Source: JAPOPJ01 sp964538885
GTDB taxonomy: Archaea; Thermoproteota; Nitrososphaeria; Nitrososphaerales; Nitrosopumilaceae
Assembly: GCA_964538885.1 (NCBI GenBank)
Contig: CAZIHR010000112.1
Span: 1-8,094 of the forward strand
Direction: 5' to 3'
Length of the DNA: 8,094 nt
This document shows, in pieces, positions 1-7,341 of the stretch. The position numbers were made by a program, and so were the translations under genes. How positions within the stretch are numbered: the stretch's first letter is position 1; each line of letters opens with the position of its first letter. The notes beneath the pieces are model-generated. The model searched no databases. It saw only the letters and a list, made by a program, of their open reading frames with translations, and was not told the origin of the DNA.

Positions 1-1772
1 ATTTGGTTTTAAGACACGAGAAATCTCCTGAAAGGAAACTTGTAACATTTTTTCAAAAAACTGTTTTCCTTCTTCTAGACCACCTTTACCATTTCCATAT
101 GCTACCACTTCGTTTGATTTCGGAGTGAGTGGAGTTGAAAATAGTTCAGGGTACAAGTTACCAATACTTCTTTTGAGCCATACATAAAAAAAATCTGAAA
201 GATGGGAATAGGGTATGTTGTCATAGTATGGCGGATCGGTAAATACAGCATCAAAAAAATCATTTTCAAATGGCAAAGATGTTGCTGTAGACTGAGATAT
301 GTGAATTTGACAGTTGTCGATTACAGAACAATGTTCTATAACTCTTTGAATCCAGTCCTGCATGTTTGGCCACCCCACACTTGTAAACGGGTTTAGTTCT
401 GCATAGTGCCATATTATGGGCAATGCCTGTCTTCCGAATGTTTGCTCAATTGTTTCTCTTCCTACATTGTATCGAACCAAGTTAGAGTTCTTATCTGCCA
501 TCCTGTCTAGTGTTATTCCCAAGTATGTGATTATGGCCTTTGCGTATTCCTCATCTTTAGTATTAACAAAAATTTTGGGAGATGCAATTAGTATCTTCTC
601 CAAGAAAGTAATCATCGTTAGTTTTTGTCTAGGGTTGAAAAGATCTCCCCACGACATGAGATTATAATTTCTTACGTTAAATCCTCTTTCCGCACCACTA
701 CCACTACCATCCGGTGTAGGCTCATCAGGTACTGCCTCATACCCTATTATCTTTGTCAAAGATTTTTCTTTTGCCGCAATCACCTTTGCCGCATTTTCAA
801 ATGCAGTTATGTCCTTTTTGGTAGACAGTCTGTATAATTTTCCCGGATGACTCTCACTTCTTGCAATTACTGCCACCATGACCTCACCAGATTTTCCATC
901 AGCAAATAGTCTTTTGATGGACGACGGGTCAATACTAGTACCACATGCAGGACATGTGGCAACGCCTCTAGCCACGCTTCCCTTATATGGATCAAAGGAA
1001 TCGGGTATCGGATTGTCATCTCCCACAATTCTGAATGAAATTTTCTTTTTTGAAACCGTAGGATAGAGTGCTATTCTTTTCTTTTCCTTTCTTACCAACC
1101 AATAGTCCCTGAACAGTGGGATCTCTGCTTTGCACCTCGGGTTTTGGCACGGTATGGTCCTAGACCATATATATCCAACCGACTTGCTTTTATCATCACC
1201 ATCTGGAAAAAATTGTTCGATCTCCTTTTTTACTTCCTCCAAAACCCAGTTTCCCCATTTCAAAACATCCTCAGACAATCTGTTGTTACCAGTACTAGAA
1301 AACCCAAAATCGTCCTTTTTTGATGCACCAAACTTTTGGGGAAACTCCAGAATGCATTTCTGAATCAGTACGGAAACAGGATTGTAATCCGTTACAAAAG
1401 TATTACATCCCAGACGTAACGCTTCAAGAGGGATAGAACCCCCCCCCCGAACGGATCTAGTACCTTCGGAGCTATTCCCCCATTTGACTTGAAGATGTTA
1501 TCCATTGCAGATCTAAACAGATTGCCATCAAGGGAATTTTTCCACTCTGAAATTTTTGTAATAAAATTAAGTGTCTTTTCTAATTTTTTTCCATCTTCGG
1601 GCATGTTGATTAGAGATGCATATTGTGTAGCACGTGATGCGGCAAGAGGACGACGGGCCCACCACACATGCATTGTCGAAATGTGACCATGTCTAATGGT
1701 CTTTTCTTTTGATGACAATTCACTTATTTTTCTTACTGGAAAGTATTCTTCTACCAGCCTTCGTAAAGTCAT
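1..1772 (-). CDS. DUF1156/COG1743-type zinc-ribbon adenine-specific DNA methyltransferase; frameshifted at a poly-G tract, 3' end outside window
   Basis: Predicted to transfer a methyl group from AdoMet to the N6 of adenine in DNA, marking self DNA. The N-terminus carries the DUF1156 signature (RHGH at residues 27-30, WWARRPLAASR at 37-47), then motif I, DPFGGGG(S), from residue 106. After the frameshift at 1439-1448 the other frame is open from 1437 to base 1 without a stop. That part holds a zinc ribbon (a C-x4-C pair at 1132-1149 and CPAC at 943-954) and the catalytic motif TDPPYYDNIPY (DPPY at 226-237), typical of COG1743 enzymes. About 590 residues are visible; the family is usually longer, so the C-terminus is off the left edge. 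The ATG at 1772 overlaps the helicase stop as ATGA, and a GAGG Shine-Dalgarno-like site lies at 1783-1786, so translation is probably coupled. Family assignment is strong; the gene's on/off state depends on the G count. Confidence 0.9.
1392..1772 (-). CDS. Truncated 126-residue methyltransferase product as the sequence literally reads
   Basis: This is what is translated if ten G are real and no slippage occurs. The first 111 residues are genuine DUF1156 methyltransferase N-terminus, up to and including DPFGGG. After the G tract the reading leaves the family frame and adds about 15 unrelated residues (VLSLLKRYVWDVILL) before a TAA at 1392-1394. It lacks the zinc ribbon and the DPPY catalytic motif, so it cannot be an active methyltransferase. 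The remainder (1437 to 1) has no start codon close to the break, so it is not expected to be an independent gene. Listed separately because an automatic annotation will probably call this short ORF. Confidence 0.6.
   Translation of the reverse strand: MTLRRLVEEYFPVRKISELSSKEKTIRHGHISTMHVWWARRPLAASRATQYASLINMPEDGKKLEKTLNFITKISEWKNSLDGNLFRSAMDNIFKSNGGIAPKVLDPFGGGVLSLLKRYVWDVILL
1439..1448 (-). repeat. Ten-G homopolymer in methyltransferase motif I (candidate phase-variation tract)
   Basis: Ten consecutive C on the plus strand read as ten G in the gene, encoding the glycines of the AdoMet-binding DPFGGGG motif. Eleven G give DPFGGGGSIPLEALRLG, the expected family sequence; eight would also restore frame with one glycine fewer; the ten present put the downstream three-quarters of the visible gene out of frame. 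Glycines elsewhere in this operon use mixed codons (the helicase P-loop uses GGT and GGA), so an unbroken GGG series is not forced by the protein. Confidence 0.85.
1769..1772 (-). promoter_or_regulatory. ATGA stop/start overlap coupling helicase and methyltransferase
   Basis: The TGA stop of the helicase (1769-1771) and the ATG of the methyltransferase (1770-1772) share bases. With the GAGG at 1783-1786 this suggests translational coupling within one mRNA and production of both proteins together. Confidence 0.85.
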
Positions 1773-4700
1773 TCAGATTTTTCCTCGATCTCTGTAGAAC
1801 TTATCATATAGTAGACGTTCTTTGTTGCAGTTAAATTGTGGGCAGGGTCGCGTATGATTTTAGGGCCTGTTACATCTGGGTATGCCTCGGCATTCCAGAC
1901 TACATACAAGTAATAGTCCAAACCTAGTTGTCTGGCTCTAAACCATTCGTTTTTAGACAGTCCAACCTCTTCTCTACCCTTTCGTCCCTTTACCTCGATG
2001 TATCGTATGTTTCCCTGGTCATCATATGACTTTATGTCATAACCTGGGCCTATTTCCTTGGATACATCTTTTGGCCTCCTACCGTTTCTTGTCTCGTATT
2101 CCATTACTATTCTCATAGCAATGTTTTCTGTTTCAGGATCTTTTTTGAGATTTTCATCTATTACAGATGGGGGTGACACCTTGACCATCCCAAGAAAGAC
2201 AGGGCTTGAGATCGTGAGGCTTTTCTCCCTCTGAATATAATCTTCCAGTTCAACCCTGTTGTCACGATACTGTTGCTGCCTCTCTTCTTTGTTCCTTATT
2301 ACTAGGTCGACATTTTCGCCGGCTGCCTGCCGCTGTCTTAGTGTTACAAGATCTCTATCTAGATCACGAATAAGGATGCCAAGCGAGTTTATACCATATT
2401 TCTCTTTGATTTCTGCCTGTCTGTCTCTTTCTTTTTGTAGTTCCTGCTTGTAGTCCTGTAGGTTTTCAATGATTCGTGGCGTGGTCTTGTTCTTTAGTTC
2501 CTCAGTGTTGACGGGTTCTGAATGTCCTGATGATTCTTCCAAATCCCACAGAATCGAAGGTTCTATAAACTCCACCAGTCCGGTTCTGGAATCCACATAA
2601 TACGCAAATAATCTCTTTCCTGCAACATGCCCGAGTCCATCTGAGATATGCCCTTCATAAAATACGATAAATCCGTCTAGATAGCCTGACAAATCCGTAA
2701 ATTTTGCACCTGCCTGCAAGTCTGATCCAAAGTTTTTACTTATCCACTCTAATATTGCCTCAAATAAGGGATGTCCGAATGTAAGAAACTCAGCATCTTG
2801 ATCCTGCGCCCCTACATCCTTTGCAAATGTAATTTTGGGATATGATTTTGTTATTGGGCCAAAGGATCTCCTAAACCTGTCAATCTCGGCAATCTTACGA
2901 ATCTGATATGGAATTGAATCAATTGCATAAAGATTTCCATTTCTACTTCGAATCTTCCCTTCTGCTCTTGCAAATGCTTTTTGGAAAAACTCTGCGGTAT
3001 ATTGGGGAATAAGTCTGTTCTCCTTTGCCTTTTGCTTTTGTTCTGCTATTCTAGTAAAGTCGATATGTTTTGTTGCAAGTGTGTCTCCCAGATCATCTTT
3101 GATTTTTGCAATAAACTCTTCATCAACATGTATGTCAAGTGTCTTGAAAATCTCTTCTTCTGTCCTTGCACCAACTGCCGCTTCAGATAGTAACGTGGCA
3201 AGATTCTCATTATGATAGACCTCGCCTATGATATCATAAACTTTGTCGCTGCCCATCTTTGATTTGATTTCTTCCAGTTTTTCAAACAGTCTTTTGAATA
3301 TTCGCCCCTCCACAGTATCGCGTGCAAGTAGATTATACACAAACACCTCAAACTTTTGTCCATATCGGTGAATTCGCCCCATCCTCTGCTCCAAACGGTT
3401 TGGGTTCCAAGGTATGTCATAGTTTATCATCAGGTGACAAAACTGCAAGTTGATACCCTCACCGGCAGCCTCAGTTGCAATCATTACCTGTGTCTCTGTC
3501 TTGAATGTTTTTTCAGCTCGGATCCTCTCCTCTAATGTCATTCCACCATGAATGACAGTTACAGTATGCCCCCAGCTTTTGACTCTTTTTTCCAAATACT
3601 CAAGAGTGTCCTTTGATTCGGTAAAGATCAATATTTTTTTGGATTTTGCCTTTTCCTCTAAGGAATGCATGGTCTCCCTTAGCTTTTCAAGCTTGACTTC
3701 TATATCTTGATCAATTACTTTTTTGCTATCTACAATAAGATCTTCAAGGGTTTGAATTTCTCGTTCCAATTCCTCTCGGTTTTCTGCAATGCTTAAGGTC
3801 TCCCATACCCTTTCCTGCACCCAACGATCTTCTTCACTCATCTCGTCGGTTTCGTCAAAGTCAAACATTTTGGGTTTGGATTTTTTGGAATTTTCAAAGT
3901 TATCTAACATCTCTTGTAGCCTATCGCGTCTTCGTATCAATGACTTCCACAAAGCATATGAGCTTGATGCAAGCCTTCGTTGCAGAATGATCAATGCAAA
4001 CCCAATGTTACGTTTCTTTTCAGAGTTTAGTGCCTTGTTGAATTGATTCTTTACATAATCTGTAAGCTTGCGGTATAGTTCTCTCTCCAAGTGTGACAGA
4101 TCATAAGAGGGGGATGAAACATGTCTTGGTAGGAATAATGGATTCCCATCAAAGTTTTTCATGTCCTCCTTGATTCGTCTCATAAAAAGCATATTCTCGT
4201 TTTTTTCAATTGACTCCTCAAGTAGTTCGGAAGTGGCAAAAAACCCGGGCTGAAGCAAATCCAAAAATAATCGGAAATTCTCAACATCTCCCTTGTGCGG
4301 AGTTGCAGTAAGGAACAATAGATGTTCTGTGTTTTTTGACAGTGTTTCGCCAAGCTTGTACCTTCCAGTCTTTGTTATCTTGTCACCGTACTTGTATGCG
4401 GCCATCTTATGGGCTTCATCAACAATAATTAGGTCAAACTGGGATGCTTCTAGGGAAGACAGTATATCATCTCTTTTTGCAAAGTCTATAGAGGTAATCA
4501 AGTGATTTTGATGTCCCCAGACATTCTGCCCGTAAAGTGAATTTGTAGTGCCTCTATCTGCTACTGTAAAGGTCTCCTCAAACTTATCTTTTAGTTCCCG
4601 TCGCCATTGATCCTTTAGATGACCCGGAACAACAATCAGAATTCTTTCTGCAAGGTTCCTAAGTTTCATCTCCTTGATTATTAGTCCTGCCATGATTGTT

Positions 4701-5095
4701 TTTCCAGCACCGGGATCATGTGCAAGCAAAAATCGGATCCTCGGCATTTTCAATACTTTGCCATAAACTGCCTCAATTTGGTGTGGCAATGGATCAACTT
4801 TAGATGTATTCATTGCAAGCCACGGATCATATTCTGAAGCAAAGCGGTATCGGATTGTTTCCAGCCCTAGAAATACCTTCCACGGTTCACTTGAAAAGTC
4901 ACAAGAAATAGTTTTAAGGTGAATGTTTTGCAATTCGTCGTTTGAAAGAATCACATTCACATATTCATTGCTGTGAACAGTAGCACCTATCAACTGGATG
5001 TCGTTTCCAATTGCAGTGATCTTCTCAACAAGTACAGGTTCAGGCCATTTTGAACCCTCAATAATTGTTCCAACTTTAAGCTCGGAAATATCCAA
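1769..5095 (-). CDS. SNF2-family DEAH-box helicase with C-terminal DUF3883 domain (BrxHII/DrmD-like defence helicase)
   Basis: Predicted ATP-dependent DNA translocase/helicase of a phage-defence system. An N-terminal family region (residues 1-95, including GSKWPEPVLVEKI) precedes the SNF2 ATPase core: Walker A DPGAGKT at 127-133, DEAH at 226-229, motif III LTATPHKGD at 262-270. A charged, coiled-coil-prone insert (about 380-485) separates it from the helicase C lobe: IHGG at 515-518, GEGINLQ at 545-551, arginine-finger motif QRMGRIHRYGQ at 570-580. Residues about 989-1095 form DUF3883, with GYD (1018-1020) and IEVKG (1033-1037), a pattern resembling PD-(D/E)xK nuclease folds. The start is TTG at 5095: an in-frame TAA lies only two codons upstream, and the next Met (residue 95) would remove the conserved N-terminal region. 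All motifs are intact in 1108 residues. First visible gene of the operon, overlapping the methyltransferase by 4 bases. DUF3883 nuclease activity is inference. Confidence 0.95.
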   Translation of the reverse strand: MDISELKVGTIIEGSKWPEPVLVEKITAIGNDIQLIGATVHSNEYVNVILSNDELQNIHLKTISCDFSSEPWKVFLGLETIRYRFASEYDPWLAMNTSKVDPLPHQIEAVYGKVLKMPRIRFLLAHDPGAGKTIMAGLIIKEMKLRNLAERILIVVPGHLKDQWRRELKDKFEETFTVADRGTTNSLYGQNVWGHQNHLITSIDFAKRDDILSSLEASQFDLIIVDEAHKMAAYKYGDKITKTGRYKLGETLSKNTEHLLFLTATPHKGDVENFRLFLDLLQPGFFATSELLEESIEKNENMLFMRRIKEDMKNFDGNPLFLPRHVSSPSYDLSHLERELYRKLTDYVKNQFNKALNSEKKRNIGFALIILQRRLASSSYALWKSLIRRRDRLQEMLDNFENSKKSKPKMFDFDETDEMSEEDRWVQERVWETLSIAENREELEREIQTLEDLIVDSKKVIDQDIEVKLEKLRETMHSLEEKAKSKKILIFTESKDTLEYLEKRVKSWGHTVTVIHGGMTLEERIRAEKTFKTETQVMIATEAAGEGINLQFCHLMINYDIPWNPNRLEQRMGRIHRYGQKFEVFVYNLLARDTVEGRIFKRLFEKLEEIKSKMGSDKVYDIIGEVYHNENLATLLSEAAVGARTEEEIFKTLDIHVDEEFIAKIKDDLGDTLATKHIDFTRIAEQKQKAKENRLIPQYTAEFFQKAFARAEGKIRSRNGNLYAIDSIPYQIRKIAEIDRFRRSFGPITKSYPKITFAKDVGAQDQDAEFLTFGHPLFEAILEWISKNFGSDLQAGAKFTDLSGYLDGFIVFYEGHISDGLGHVAGKRLFAYYVDSRTGLVEFIEPSILWDLEESSGHSEPVNTEELKNKTTPRIIENLQDYKQELQKERDRQAEIKEKYGINSLGILIRDLDRDLVTLRQRQAAGENVDLVIRNKEERQQQYRDNRVELEDYIQREKSLTISSPVFLGMVKVSPPSVIDENLKKDPETENIAMRIVMEYETRNGRRPKDVSKEIGPGYDIKSYDDQGNIRYIEVKGRKGREEVGLSKNEWFRARQLGLDYYLYVVWNAEAYPDVTGPKIIRDPAHNLTATKNVYYMISSTEIEEKSE

Positions 5096-5257
5096 CGGTT
5101 AACACATCATAGATTTGTAATTAAATCTTATACATGAATCAGTGTAACTAGCAGATCTTCTAAGGCAATTTTTGACAAAATACCCCTATACGTATAAGAA
5201 GCGATCCCCAATTACACGCCATGTCTATACTGACATGTCATTCAACTGAATTTCTAA
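5096..5257. other. Intergenic spacer between IS remnant and helicase, with small palindromes
   Basis: No gene is supported here. Besides the operon promoter it holds a 10-bp palindrome, TATACGTATA (5187-5196), another, TGACATGTCA (5231-5240), and an inverted repeat CATGTC / GACATG (5220-5225 and 5232-5237). Part of the stretch next to 5258 may be the 3' non-coding end of the decayed insertion sequence, but no partner terminal repeat was found. The palindromes could be regulator sites or chance. Confidence 0.35.
5118..5132 (-). promoter_or_regulatory. Putative archaeal TATA-like promoter of the helicase-methyltransferase operon
   Basis: The minus strand reads TATAAGATTTAATTA just before the helicase. 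The TTTAATTA part is centred about 26 bp from the TTG at 5095, which would give a leaderless transcript; using TATAAG instead gives a leader of about 8 nt. No convincing Shine-Dalgarno sequence is seen between this site and the TTG, which fits a leaderless mRNA. AT-rich matches are easy to find by chance. Confidence 0.4.
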
Positions 5258-5664
5258 CTAGGCTGTCTTCCACAAAATTCTGTTATTGACCAACCCACAC
5301 AATATCATTAATTGTGTCATACATTTTGAGTGGATTCCTATATATCTCGCATAATTTGACATCTCTTGACTTTTAGAATGGTATGCTCCACATAGATTCG
5401 TATTTTTGAATGTAATTTGTATTCCTTTTGTTCTGCGGTGAGCTTTTGCCTCTTCTTCTTGAATGGCGTAAGCATCCTGATACCGGGTACATCTATTATA
5501 CCTTGATATCCCCCATCGGCATAGATTGTAACTTGATGTGTTGTAATATCGTTGCTCTGCACATCTAGGAACTGTGGATGTTTCATCTTGTATATATTGA
5601 CATCATGTGTGAGATGATTCGGGCTTTTTTTTAAAGTGCGATTATACAATGTTGAATCAGTCAT
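5258..5664 (-). pseudogene. Decayed IS5-family (DDE_4-type) transposase C-terminal fragment
   Basis: The 108-residue open frame (5338-5664) contains YADGGYQGI with the second catalytic Asp, a PFKKKRQKLTAEQKEY stretch, and IRIYVEHTILKVK with the catalytic Glu in the R-x3-E-x6-K spacing of IS4/IS5 transposases. It stops at a TAG (5338-5340) inside a TA dinucleotide run (5339-5345). Two more bases (one TA unit) would continue it as YRNPLKMYDTINDIV, the normal family ending, and after a second shift near 5291-5300 as LVNNRILWKTA, ending at 5258-5260. The N-terminal half with the first catalytic Asp is missing; the ATG at 5664 is probably not the original start, since the first 15 or so residues do not look like the family. 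A dead remnant lying between the FN3 gene and the defence operon. Confidence 0.8.
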
Positions 5665-5676
5665 TTAACCTAGATC

Positions 5677-5706
5677 GTGATTGGATCAGTCCAATCACTT
5701 TGTCCA
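5677..5706. repeat. 30-bp direct repeat, copy A (hairpin-containing, downstream of FN3 gene)
   Basis: A perfect copy of 5750-5779. It contains an inverted repeat with a 9-bp stem, GTGATTGGA / TCCAATCAC, around a 4-base loop. On the minus strand it can be read as GQSDWTDPIT followed by I and a stop, so it looks like a stray duplicate of the FN3 gene's 3' end. Confidence 0.9.
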
Positions 5707-5736
5707 GCTACTACCAAAGATGGAACGCCTCATTGA

Positions 5737-7320
5737 TTATTTTGAGACTGTGATTGGATCAGTCCAATCACTTTGTCCAACAGAGTTGATCGCGGCCACC
5801 CTATAGTCGATAGAAAAGGGCGAAGAAAACACACCAGAGAATAATACAGATGTGGCGTACTGTATATCTGGGTGTGTAATCCAAGTGGATGAGTCACTAT
5901 TCTTGAACGAAAGCCGATATCCGATGATCTTGGAGCCGCCATCATCAGTTGGGGCATTCCATGAAATTTGGTATGAGGTAATGCCTATGATAGAATTTAG
6001 ATGGGTCGGTACGCCGGGGACAGTAGGAGCAAGAGTTTGAAATGACATTATACTAGACCAAGGACCTTGCCCGGCAGAATTTACCGTGGCCACCCTGAAC
6101 TCGTAGGATGTGCTAGCGGTCAGGCCGGTTATCTTTACCATTGTGTCTGGATTCACACCATCCGTAAATGTGGTAAATACACCAGCCCCCTTTCTGTACT
6201 GTATGATATAGTCAGATATGGCAGTGCCACTATCCGTGGGAGCAGACCAAGAGAGTGTTGCCTCTGTGGCAGATGCATCAGCTTGAAGGTGTATTGGGGC
6301 ACTTGGAAGACCCGCTGCAGAGATGACCGTGTTTGACCACTGTCCCACACCTATCGAGTTTACCGCAGCCACCCTGAACTCGTAGAATGTACCAAATGGA
6401 GATGTTATGTCACGTGATGTAGCAGTTTGTAGTGAAGGTTTTGGAAATCCAGTCCACGCACCAGTACCGACACCGTTGCTTACAGAGCGAAGATTTATCA
6501 TATAATAAGTTATGTCATCCCCGCCATCAAAAGAGGGTGGAGTCCAAGTGAGATTGATGAAATTGTTACCAGATGTTGCAGTTAGATTTGTCGGGGCATA
6601 GGGCACGACTTTAGGTAGCGTGGCAGGCACTACATCAGACCATGGCCCTTCAGAAATTTGGTTCCTTGCTGACACCCGAAAGTCATAAGATTCACCTGGG
6701 ATCAGTCCCGTCACTGTGGCAGTTTCCTTTGCCGACTTGCCGTCCTTAAATGTGACAAACTCGTCAGTCCCCTGTCTATACTGGATAATATAATCTGAGA
6801 TCGCCGAACCGCCGTTGTTTGAGGGTTTCGTCCACGTTAAAACAACTTGTGCATTATCAGTAGTTATAGTGAGATTTGTTGGGGCACCAGGAATACCCGG
6901 TGTAGCTGATGTGGTAGCCCAAGGTCCACGGCCTTGATCATTTACAGTACCTACTCTGAATTCATAGTATTTGCCATTTGTCAGATTCTTTACGGTAGCA
7001 GTCGTAACATTGGATGTGCCGTCATCATATGAAGTCCACGCCACGTTTACACCCCCTGACTGTTCCCTATACATTATGGTATAGTCCGTTATGGCAGAGG
7101 TACCTGTGTCGGCGGGAGCCGTCCAAGATAATTCTATTTCTCCATTTCCAGATATTGCTGCAAGATTGGTCGGAGCACCAGGTACTCCAGTAGCAGCCAA
7201 CGCGCTATTGTATAGTCCATCACCAACTACAAAAGTGACAGACATAATTGTTAGGAGTAATGATAGCAATAGATAATGACGACATCTGCGGACATTGTGT
7301 GAACAGACAAGATTCAACAA
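5737..7320 (-). CDS. Secreted protein of five tandem fibronectin type III domains
   Basis: Likely an exported adhesion or cell-surface-associated protein; no enzyme domain is visible. Residues 1-43 look like a Sec signal peptide: basic RRCRHY, hydrophobic YLLLSLLLTIMSVTFVV, then a probable cleavage site after SALAA. Five FN3 domains follow at about 46-141, 142-236, 240-336, 337-431 and 433-527, each opening with a P-x-A-P-T-N-L-like strand, a central W (SWTAP, TWTKP, TWTPP, SWSAP, SWNAP), and a YEFRV-A-x-N-S-x-G-x-G-P-W ending. Domains 2 and 4 are the most alike (both have SDYIIQYR). No C-terminal transmembrane segment or sorting motif is seen. The start is TTG at 7320, with a stop two codons upstream; the first ATG (residue 26) would lose the basic n-region. 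A promoter sits 25 bp upstream. The 3' end overlaps a duplicated 30-bp repeat, so the protein may have been shortened there. Confidence 0.9.
   Translation of the reverse strand: MLNLVCSHNVRRCRHYLLLSLLLTIMSVTFVVGDGLYNSALAATGVPGAPTNLAAISGNGEIELSWTAPADTGTSAITDYTIMYREQSGGVNVAWTSYDDGTSNVTTATVKNLTNGKYYEFRVGTVNDQGRGPWATTSATPGIPGAPTNLTITTDNAQVVLTWTKPSNNGGSAISDYIIQYRQGTDEFVTFKDGKSAKETATVTGLIPGESYDFRVSARNQISEGPWSDVVPATLPKVVPYAPTNLTATSGNNFINLTWTPPSFDGGDDITYYMINLRSVSNGVGTGAWTGFPKPSLQTATSRDITSPFGTFYEFRVAAVNSIGVGQWSNTVISAAGLPSAPIHLQADASATEATLSWSAPTDSGTAISDYIIQYRKGAGVFTTFTDGVNPDTMVKITGLTASTSYEFRVATVNSAGQGPWSSIMSFQTLAPTVPGVPTHLNSIIGITSYQISWNAPTDDGGSKIIGYRLSFKNSDSSTWITHPDIQYATSVLFSGVFSSPFSIDYRVAAINSVGQSDWTDPITVSK
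5750..5779. repeat. 30-bp direct repeat, copy B (inside the FN3 gene's last codons)
   Basis: Identical to 5677-5706, 73 bp away in the same orientation. It encodes the GQSDWTDPIT segment of the fifth FN3 domain, ending a few codons before the stop. It has the same 9-bp-stem inverted repeat; because this one is coding, the hairpin may be incidental here. Confidence 0.9.
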
Positions 7321-7341
7321 TAATCATATAGTAAAAGAAGA

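Noticed and set aside
202..1363. Several plus-strand ORFs of 60-83 codons across the left end
   Set aside because: They lie antisense to the methyltransferase, whose frame is open and full of family motifs (DPPY, zinc ribbon). None shows a recognisable domain.
2259..4505. Short plus- and minus-strand ORFs inside the helicase
   Set aside because: They are frame shadows of an intact 1108-residue gene with all helicase motifs; Ser/Cys/Leu-rich compositions are typical of antisense reading.
1..5095. Firm naming as DISARM (drmD/drmMI) or BREX type 3 (brxHII/pglXI)
   Set aside because: The defining partners (DrmA, DrmB; PglZ, BrxC) are not in the window, and helicase-methylase order alone cannot decide, so gene symbols were left blank.
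5187..5240. Palindromes TATACGTATA and TGACATGTCA as IS terminal repeats or operators
   Set aside because: No matching partner was found at the other end of the IS remnant, and short palindromes in AT-rich spacers are common by chance.
5677..5703. 9-bp hairpin as a transcription terminator for the FN3 gene
   Set aside because: No T-run follows on the minus strand, archaeal termination mainly uses T-rich tracts, and an identical hairpin lies inside the coding sequence.
5677..5779. Two 30-bp palindromic direct repeats as a minimal CRISPR array
   Set aside because: Only two copies with a 43-bp gap, one copy is coding within an FN3 domain, and no cas genes or leader are present.
5730..5957. 75-codon minus-strand ORF overlapping the FN3 gene's 3' end
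   Set aside because: Out of frame with the FN3 domains it overlaps, with no recognisable domain; a shadow reading.
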